In this document: positions 1 through 5,300 of the stretch, in pieces | How positions within the stretch are numbered: the first letter of the stretch is position 1 | Layout of the letters: the number at the start of each line of letters is the position of its first letter | Assembly: GCA_900769565.1 (NCBI GenBank) | Contig: CAAGHC010000049.1 | Coordinates: 1-5,956 of the forward strand | Origin: Clostridia bacterium | Lineage (GTDB): Bacteria; Bacillota; Clostridia; Christensenellales; Borkfalkiaceae | Reading direction: 5' to 3' | DNA: 5,956 nt | The notes under the pieces: model-generated | Database searches by the model: none | Told to the model about the DNA's origin: nothing | Seen by the model: the letters and a program-made list of their open reading frames with translations, nothing else | Made by a program: the position numbers and the translations under genes

Positions 1-1146
1 AACGAAGAAGAATATCAAAAAGCATTAAAATGGACGAAAGAACACTGCAAAATGGGTAGAGATGACAACCCCGAATCAGTAGAATTCTTGGGTAAAGAAA
101 GAAAAATCAAGTTTACCGATGAAGAAAAAGAAAAGCAATGGGAATTTACCGTTAAGATGTACTGCATAATTAAAGACTTAATGTGTGGTAACAAAAATCT
201 TCCCGATGCATTTGAAGAAGAAAAGGTTGGTCACAATGCAATAGCTGGTGGTTTTCAAGGTCAAAGACAATGGACGGATCACTGGCCAAACTGTGACTAT
301 CCCGAAGCGCTTTTATCTTCAACCTTTGACTATGAAGGAGCAAGAGAGCCATATACGCTTGCAACAGAAAACGACGTGCTTAACGGACTTTGTATGTTGT
401 TTATGAGATTATTAACTCATAGAGCGCAAATCTTTGCTGACGTTAGAACTTACTGGTCGGGCGATGCAACAAAGAGGGTAACCGGTTATGAACTTGAAGG
501 CAAAGCAAAAGAATCAGACGGTATTATTCACTTACTTAACTCAGGTGCAGCGTGCCTTGATGCTTGTGGCGAATGTACAGACGAAAACGGCAACGCAATA
601 ATGAAAAAGTGGTGGGAAGTAACCGAAGAAGATATCAAGAAGATGACTGACGCTACCGTATGGTGTGAAGCAGGTTTTGATAACTTCCGTGGCGGTGGAT
701 TCTCAAGCCACTACACAACTAAAGCGGAAATGCCTTGTACAATGATAAGACTTAACCTTGTTAAAGGATTAGGACCTGTAATGCAAATAGCAGAAGGTTG
801 GACGGTAAAACTTCCCGATAAAGTAAGCGATACTTTAATGGAGAGAACTAACCCGACTTGGCCATGTACTTGGTTTGCTCCACGTTGTGATGGTAAAGAG
901 GGGAGTGCGTTTAAGACAGCTTATGAAGTAATGCAAAACTGGGGTGCAAACCACGGTGCAATTTCTTACGGACACGTTGGTGCAGATTTAATTACTATGT
1001 GTTCAATGCTTAGAATTCCAGTATGTATGCATAACGTGCAAGAGGATAAGATTTATCGCCCTGCTGCTTGGAATGCATTCGGTATGGATAAAGAAGGTCA
1101 AGACTATCGTGCTTGCTCTGCTTACGGACCACTCTATAAAAAGTAA
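1..1146 (+). CDS. fucI: L-fucose isomerase, C-terminal part (5' end outside window)
   Basis: This enzyme interconverts L-fucose and L-fuculose (and D-arabinose/D-ribulose) in the cytoplasm, the first step of fucose use. The frame is open from base 1 without a start; the ATG at 52 is internal, because the 17 codons before it also match the family. Here 381 residues are seen; compared with the 591-residue E. coli enzyme as I recall it, about 214 N-terminal residues are missing. The match is close: NAIAGGFQGQR, ATENDVLNG, FADVRTYW, FRGGGFSS, GLGPVMQIAEGW, GANHGA, MLRIPVCMHN, and the end EGQDYRAC...YGPLYKK. The Mn2+/catalytic residues corresponding to E. coli Glu337, Asp361 and His528 are all present (codons at 367, 439 and 952), so the visible part looks functional. 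The C-terminus is native, not truncated. GC is clearly higher than in the genes that follow (29 of 60 bases at 901-960 by hand count). Confidence 0.97.
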   Translation, partial: NEEEYQKALKWTKEHCKMGRDDNPESVEFLGKERKIKFTDEEKEKQWEFTVKMYCIIKDLMCGNKNLPDAFEEEKVGHNAIAGGFQGQRQWTDHWPNCDYPEALLSSTFDYEGAREPYTLATENDVLNGLCMLFMRLLTHRAQIFADVRTYWSGDATKRVTGYELEGKAKESDGIIHLLNSGAACLDACGECTDENGNAIMKKWWEVTEEDIKKMTDATVWCEAGFDNFRGGGFSSHYTTKAEMPCTMIRLNLVKGLGPVMQIAEGWTVKLPDKVSDTLMERTNPTWPCTWFAPRCDGKEGSAFKTAYEVMQNWGANHGAISYGHVGADLITMCSMLRIPVCMHNVQEDKIYRPAAWNAFGMDKEGQDYRACSAYGPLYKK

Positions 1147-1148
1147 AT

Positions 1149-1331
1149 ATGGAAGAAAATAGATGGATTATCTGTCCTGAATGTGGCAGTAAAACGAGAG
1201 TAAAGATAAAACGGACTACAATAATGAAAGATTTTTTATTGTTTTGCCATCATTGCAAAAAAGAATTTACAGTAGACGTGGAGAATTTTGAAGTAAAAGT
1301 AATTAAAAATGACAAACAAAGTCAAAATTAG
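1149..1331 (+). CDS. Cys-rich KTR-type zinc-ribbon-like small protein
   Basis: The 60-residue protein has two CxxC pairs, CPEC (residues 9-12) and CHHC (33-36), which could hold one zinc ion. The signature GSKTRVKI follows the first pair and a VKVIK tail closes the protein. This is the pattern of the Cys-rich KTR family, small proteins of unknown function found repeatedly in conjugative transposons of Firmicutes. The ATG is the only usable start: an in-frame stop lies at 1137-1139. It begins two bases after the fucI stop and has no recognisable Shine-Dalgarno sequence, so it is probably translated by ribosomes finishing fucI, or weakly. It is far more AT-rich than fucI (15 of 60 G+C at 1201-1260 by hand count), which suggests a different origin. 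Zinc binding is inferred from the cysteines, and its role is unknown. Confidence 0.85.
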   Translation: MEENRWIICPECGSKTRVKIKRTTIMKDFLLFCHHCKKEFTVDVENFEVKVIKNDKQSQN

Positions 1332-1352
1332 ACAAAAAATGTCGGTATATTT

Positions 1353-1374
1353 TAATTATAAAACATTATAATTA
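1353..1374. repeat. AT-rich inverted repeat downstream of the KTR gene
   Basis: The arms 1353-1361 and 1366-1374 are perfect 9-base inverted copies (TAATTATAA / TTATAATTA) around the four-base loop AACA. The repeat starts about 20 bases after the KTR stop. It contains TATAAT at 1367-1372, but no credible -35 lies at the right distance. It could be a weak RNA hairpin or a protein site; the sequence does not decide. Confidence 0.6.
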
Positions 1375-1390
1375 GGGCTAGAAAAAGCCC
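1375..1390 (+). other. small GC hairpin in the KTR 3' region
   Basis: GGGCT (1375-1379) pairs perfectly with AGCCC (1386-1390) around a six-base A-rich loop. It abuts the AT-rich inverted repeat and precedes the terminator by eight bases. No T-run follows, so it is not a terminator itself. It may protect or fold the 3' end of the fucI-KTR transcript. Confidence 0.5.
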
Positions 1391-1398
1391 GACGCAAG

Positions 1399-1450
1399 AC
1401 GCAGTGCTATGAGTATAATATATATTCATAAGGCTGCGTTTTCTATTTTT
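1399..1450 (+). terminator. intrinsic terminator after fucI-KTR
   Basis: ACGCAG (1399-1404) pairs with CTGCGT (1434-1439). A small internal mismatch follows, then a nine-pair upper stem (1408-1416 with 1422-1430, one G-U). The stem is followed by TTTTCTATTTTT (1439-1450). This is the expected end of the transcript that includes fucI and the KTR gene. The base of the stem is preceded by a short direct repeat, GACGCA at 1391-1396 and 1398-1403. Confidence 0.8.
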
Positions 1451-1462
1451 AAATATAAAATT

Positions 1463-1596
1463 GGAGAACGACTAAATATAAAACATATATAAAGAACTTA
1501 ATAGCGTTGTTCCGTCAAGAAAAAAAGGATTGACGGGACTGACTAACTACGCCTAAAATCCCTACTTCCTTATTTTGAAGTGGGGATTTTTGTTTT
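1463..1596 (+). ncRNA. candidate structured RNA ending in an intrinsic terminator
   Basis: No open frame of note is present here, but the strand folds repeatedly. The arms 1463-1473 and 1503-1513 can form about ten pairs with a bulge. CCGTCAA (1512-1518) pairs perfectly with TTGACGG (1530-1536), extendable by G-U and U-A pairs. A strong terminator stem closes the segment. The first two stems share bases 1512-1513, so they partly compete, as in a switch or attenuator. A terminator stands before and another at the end of the segment, and a separate promoter seems to serve the regulator downstream. Together these suggest a short independent transcript. I recognise no known riboswitch or RNA family and see no convincing promoter, so this is an inference from folding alone. 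Confidence 0.35.
1555..1596 (+). terminator. strong intrinsic terminator upstream of the regulator operon
   Basis: The arms 1558-1568 and 1577-1587 pair without a gap (one U-G pair) around an eight-base loop. The flanking A-run (1555-1557) and T-run extend the helix. TTTTTGTTTT follows at 1587-1596. The A-run on the 5' side means it could also work on the opposite strand. It isolates the regulator operon from transcription coming from fucI. Confidence 0.88.
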
Positions 1597-1599
1597 ACC

Positions 1600-1632
1600 A
1601 AAAAAATTTTTAAAAAAACTAAAAAATTTTTT
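1600..1632. promoter_or_regulatory. A-tract (probably curved) DNA upstream of the regulator promoter
   Basis: The stretch is almost pure A and T: A7T5 at 1600-1611, A7 at 1612-1618 and A6T6 at 1621-1632. The centres of the two AnTn blocks lie 20 bases apart, close to two helical turns, so the bends should add. Such DNA upstream of a promoter often acts as an UP element or as a site for nucleoid proteins. The tracts are seen directly; curvature and function are inferred. Confidence 0.5.
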
Positions 1633-1670
1633 CAAACCTGAAATTAGGCTTCAAGTTTGAATGTTAGAAT
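1631..1670 (+). promoter_or_regulatory. putative promoter and operator of the HTH regulator operon
   Basis: TGTTAGAAT at 1662-1670 fits an extended -10 element (TG-n-TAGAAT), which can work without a good -35; the -35 position (about 1642-1647) is indeed poor. A perfect inverted repeat, TTCAAAC at 1631-1637 and GTTTGAA at 1655-1661, spans that -35 region and abuts the -10. A dimeric repressor bound there would block polymerase, so the product of the next gene could control its own operon. Transcription would start near 1677, giving a short leader with AAAGGAGG at 1688-1695. This is an inference; only the motifs are visible. Confidence 0.45.
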
Positions 1671-1701
1671 ACCGCTACATCAACGAAAAAGGAGGTAGAA
1701 C

Positions 1702-2034
1702 ATGCATAAAACTACTGAACGTAGACAGATGATTTTAGAAATTTTGTGTGAGCGAAGAATTGAACTTGCAGAAAATTTAGCGTCTGAATTTGATGTTACA
1801 GTAAGAACAATATACAAAGATATAGAAATTTTAGCATGTTCTTATCCTATTTATACTACCCAAGGAAACGGAGGTGGAATACATATTGTTGATGGATTCA
1901 AACTCGGTATGAAATATTTAACGAAGGAGCAAGCAGACTTTCTTGAAAGTATATTACATAATTATTCAGATAAAGAAAAAGAAATTTTAGTAGAAATATT
2001 AAATACTTTCAAGATGCCAGAAATTAAAAGATGA
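1702..2034 (+). CDS. small winged helix-turn-helix regulator (DeoR/HTH_11-like)
   Basis: The 110-residue protein is a DNA-binding regulator of the kind found in Firmicutes conjugative elements. Residues 7-46 form the helix-turn-helix: RRQMILEILCERR, then AENLASEF and the recognition helix TVRTIYKDIEIL (33-44). Residues 48-62 (SYPIYTTQG-NGGGIHI) look like the wing, and G65-FKLG-KYL is typical of the same small family. The DNA-binding part resembles the N-terminus of DeoR- and WYL-type regulators, but the sensor or WYL domain is absent, so the last 40 residues probably only dimerise. The start is secure: AAAGGAGG lies at 1688-1695, six bases before the ATG. It is the first gene of an overlapping operon and probably binds the inverted repeat at 1631-1661; its target is not proven. 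Confidence 0.85.
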   Translation: MHKTTERRQMILEILCERRIELAENLASEFDVTVRTIYKDIEILACSYPIYTTQGNGGGIHIVDGFKLGMKYLTKEQADFLESILHNYSDKEKEILVEILNTFKMPEIKR

Positions 2035-2324
2035 ACGAAAATAGTTATTCATTAAAAATGACTGCTTTATATAAAGCGTTAAAAGAAAAGAATTTAACAA
2101 TACGTAATATTGCAGATGCTTTACAAATCCGCATAAGTAATTTAAAGATAAAATTGCGGAATAAAGAGAAGTTTACTAAACCACAAATACGTTTACTAAC
2201 GTATTTATTAGGCGCAGAAACTATGTATAAAGTTATATATTTCCCTAACAAAAAATTTAGGGAACAAGTATATAGAAAAGTATTTTTAAGAGGAGGTGGT
2301 AAGAGAGTTTGTCACAAAATATAA
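2031..2324 (+). CDS. small helix-turn-helix DNA-binding protein
   Basis: The 97-residue protein starts at the ATGA overlap with the previous gene, so the two are translationally coupled; its own ribosome-binding site is weak. Residues 22-43 (LTIRNIADALQI-RISNLKIKLR) form a Cro/XRE-like helix-turn-helix, with a KFT step and an LLTYLLG helix after it, then MYKVIYFP. The layout is similar to short phage-type regulators. The tail (residues 74-97) is very basic, and its RGGGKR is written by the Shine-Dalgarno region of the next gene, so the tail may be partly a by-product of that overlap. It probably acts with the first regulator on element genes; the exact family is not clear to me. It is one of the most AT-rich parts of the window (12 of 60 G+C at 2041-2100). 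Confidence 0.75.
   Translation: MNENSYSLKMTALYKALKEKNLTIRNIADALQIRISNLKIKLRNKEKFTKPQIRLLTYLLGAETMYKVIYFPNKKFREQVYRKVFLRGGGKRVCHKI
2291..2298 (+). promoter_or_regulatory. ribosome-binding site that sets the TTG start of the large gene
   Basis: AGGAGGTG lies inside the end of the second regulator, ten bases before TTG 2309. The in-frame stop TAA at 2300-2302 rules out any earlier start, and the next in-frame ATG is about 190 bases further on without such a site. This fixes the unusual TTG as the start. Confidence 0.8.
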
Positions 2325-5300
2325 AACCAGAAGAACGTAACGCTGCGATACAAGAATTATTAACTAGCGGTGTAGGACTAAAAAATTTATATAGATTTGT
2401 CGTTCAAAATCCACACTTGGATTTATATGATGCAAGTCAAATTGTTATATCACGTCCTAACGCTTCTATATGTTTCACTTTTGACGAGTGGAACGCAATG
2501 GAACGTAGAGTCACAAAGGGTAGAAAAGGAATATTATATTACGATTCTGACGGTCATAGGCAATACGTATTTGATATGAACGATACGCACGGTGAAAGAT
2601 ACAAGCGTGAAGTTCTACCAATGAAAGTGTTGCTTAAAGGTTTAGAGGTTTTATGCGAAACGGGATACAAGGAAACAAGTGCGGACTTTTATAAAATCGA
2701 AGGTGGAGTTTTAGAGTATTACAAGAAAAACGATATGCTAACGGAAGATAGCGTTAAAAACCGCCTTATCGTAGAAGGTGTTGCATATATGCTTTATTCT
2801 AAAACGAGCTATCCTAAAATGCACAATATATCACTTCGAGGAATGCCATATTCATTAAAAGAAAATGGCGAGCTATTTAAAACAATATATAAAGAAAGTA
2901 TAACCTTACAGCAAGAAATCGAAGATGCGTATTTAAGGTCAAAGGAAGAAGTCCCCGTTATTAACGACGTAGATGAAGAAACAATAACCGACGAGCCTAT
3001 TATAATATCCGAGCCGAAACCCGAACCGGAAATAAAACCAAAAGTACCTGAACCCGAATCAAAGCACGTCTTACATCCCATATATAAAAGGTATATGGAA
3101 GAACAAGCGAAAAGACCTGATGCTGTTATAGTTCAACGACTCGGCGACTTTTACGAGATAATGGGCGAAAAAGCGATAGAAATATCGGATAGGTTAGATT
3201 TAACGCTAACGGGCAGAGATTTTGGGTTAAGCGAAAGAATCCCAATGATAGGTTTTCCTTATCACGTTACGGATAAGTATATAGATAAGATACTTGAAAC
3301 AAACGGTGTAGTCCTTATTGACGGTGACGAAGAGCCTAAATATATATTATCGCATAGCGAAGCAAAAGAAGATTTTGACTTGCCAAGCGAAAACGAAGAA
3401 GAACTTGAAATTTACGACGGGGAAATAGATGAAGAGTATTTTGAACCGATACGACCAGAACTTGAACTATTAGAAGATGATAGTGGTTTTGAAGAGTTTG
3501 ACGAATATATAAAGGCAAGAGAAAAGGAAAATGAAGAAATAGAAGTTCAGCCACAAGAAGAAAAGGCTAAACCTAAACCGCAAAGACCACGCAAAAAGAA
3601 AGATAAGCCACAACTATCAATGTTCGATATGTTAGAGCCTGAAGAACCCGAAGAGGAAACGCTTGAAGATAAACTCATTGAACACGAATTGACAAGAGGT
3701 AGTGGTTTTGAACACGGTAAATATCGTATCAATAGTTATTATTTGCTTAATCCTACAGCAAAAGACTTTGCAGACTTTCTAAAACACGAGTATGGCGTAG
3801 GTGGACGTTCTGGAGGGGAATATTCAACTTTTCACGATGCTAAAGGAATTAGAATGGCGTTTCGTGATGAAAACACAAGAGAACATCTCGCCGAAGCCAA
3901 CCTGAATTGGAACCAAGTAGCCAAGTATATTTCCGAATATATAGACGACGATATTTATTTAAACGAAGAAGAAAAAGTAGAGTTTAAGAAATATCAAGCA
4001 CGGCGATATGGCACAGATGAAGATAGAATAAAAGCTATTGCCGATTGGATGGTCGAATATGGAACAGATAGAACTTGGAATGGAACTTATTCAGACTATA
4101 ACTTTAGCGACAACTATAAATTTACTACTGAACATTTAGAAGAAATAAAAACCGAGTTAGAAACCCGTAAAGAAGTTGAAAAGGTCGAACACACGTCTAC
4201 TTTTTATGCAACGCATAACTTGGCAGTAACGTTCTATCCTGAATATTGTGATTACATAATACGTCAAAAACAAAAAGAGATAGAAAAGTTAAATGAAGAG
4301 CCAGAAGAAGAAAACACAGACCTAACGGAAGTCGGTTTTGACCAAAGTGAGCTTGGCGGAGCAAAAACAAGATTTCGTAATAACGTTGCCGCCATAAAAC
4401 TATTAAATAAACTTAATCACGAAGCAAGAACTGCGACAAGCGAAGAGCGTAAAATTCTTGCTAAATACGTAGGTTGGGGTGGACTAGCACAAGCCTTTGA
4501 CGAAAACAACGAGTCGTGGCAGAAAGAGTATGCAGAACTAAAAGAACTTTTGTCCACACAAGACTATATAACGGCAAAAGGAACTGTGCTTAACGCACAC
4601 TTTACGTCAAAAGAAGTGATTGACGGAATATATAACGCATTAGCGCATTTTGGTGTTAAAGAGAACAATAAGATACTTGAACCCGCAATGGGTACGGGAA
4701 ACTTTTTCGGGTTTATGCCGAGCGAGATTTCCGACACCGCTAAATTATATGGTGTTGAACTTGACAATATAACTGGTCAAATAGCCAAAAAGCTATATCC
4801 GAACGCAAATATACAAATTAAAGGGTTTGAAAAAACAACCTTTTCGGATAATCAGTTTGACATAGTAGTAGGTAACGTTCCTTTCGGAGCGTATTCAGTA
4901 CACGATAGCGAATATAACAAATATAACTTTTATATCCACGACTATTTCCTTGCAAAATCTATTGACAAATTAAAACCTAACGGCATTATGGCGGTCATAA
5001 CGTCGTCTGGGACAATGGATAAACAAAGTCCAAAGACAAGAAAGTATTTAGCTGATAGAGCTGAATTTTTAGGCGCAATACGATTACCAAATACAGCGTT
5101 TAAACAAACGGCTGGAACGGAAGTCGTTGCAGATATATTGTTTTTCAAAAAGCGTGAAGAGAAAATCGACGCTAAATTAGAAGATAACAGTTGGATAGGT
5201 ACAGGCGAAAACAGTCAAGGTTATACCTTAAATAATTACTTTATAGAACACCCTGAAATGGTTTTAGGTAGTCTTACCGAAGAGCGTGGACTATACGGCG

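Noticed and set aside
52..54. ATG 52 as the start of L-fucose isomerase
   Set aside because: The frame is open to base 1 and the upstream codons match the family. The N-terminal third of the enzyme is simply outside the window.
1367..1372. TATAAT as a promoter -10 box
   Set aside because: It is one arm of a palindrome in AT-rich DNA, has no -35 at 16-18 bases, and is followed within 70 bases by a terminator.
1391..1403. GACGCA direct repeat as an attachment or recombination site
   Set aside because: Two six-base copies one base apart at the foot of a terminator are too short, and no recombinase gene is near in the window.
1332..1701. CRISPR array, tRNA or known riboswitch in the gene-free stretch
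   Set aside because: No regularly spaced repeats, no cloverleaf and no recognisable riboswitch core are present; only unrelated inverted repeats and terminators are seen.
2397..2579. A 60-codon plus-strand open frame overlapping the start of the giant gene
   Set aside because: It is out of frame with the giant gene, has no ribosome-binding site and no recognisable content; a chance frame.
2809..3732. Several minus-strand open frames of 61-90 codons (2809-3081, 3336-3554, 3547-3732)
   Set aside because: They lie opposite the giant gene, where repeated acidic codons read backwards give Ser/Phe/Leu-rich strings. They have no ribosome-binding sites or recognisable domains.
4564..5148. Minus-strand open frames at 4564-4767 and 4942-5148
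   Set aside because: They are antisense to the methyltransferase domain, which is clearly the coding strand. They lack start signals and family features.
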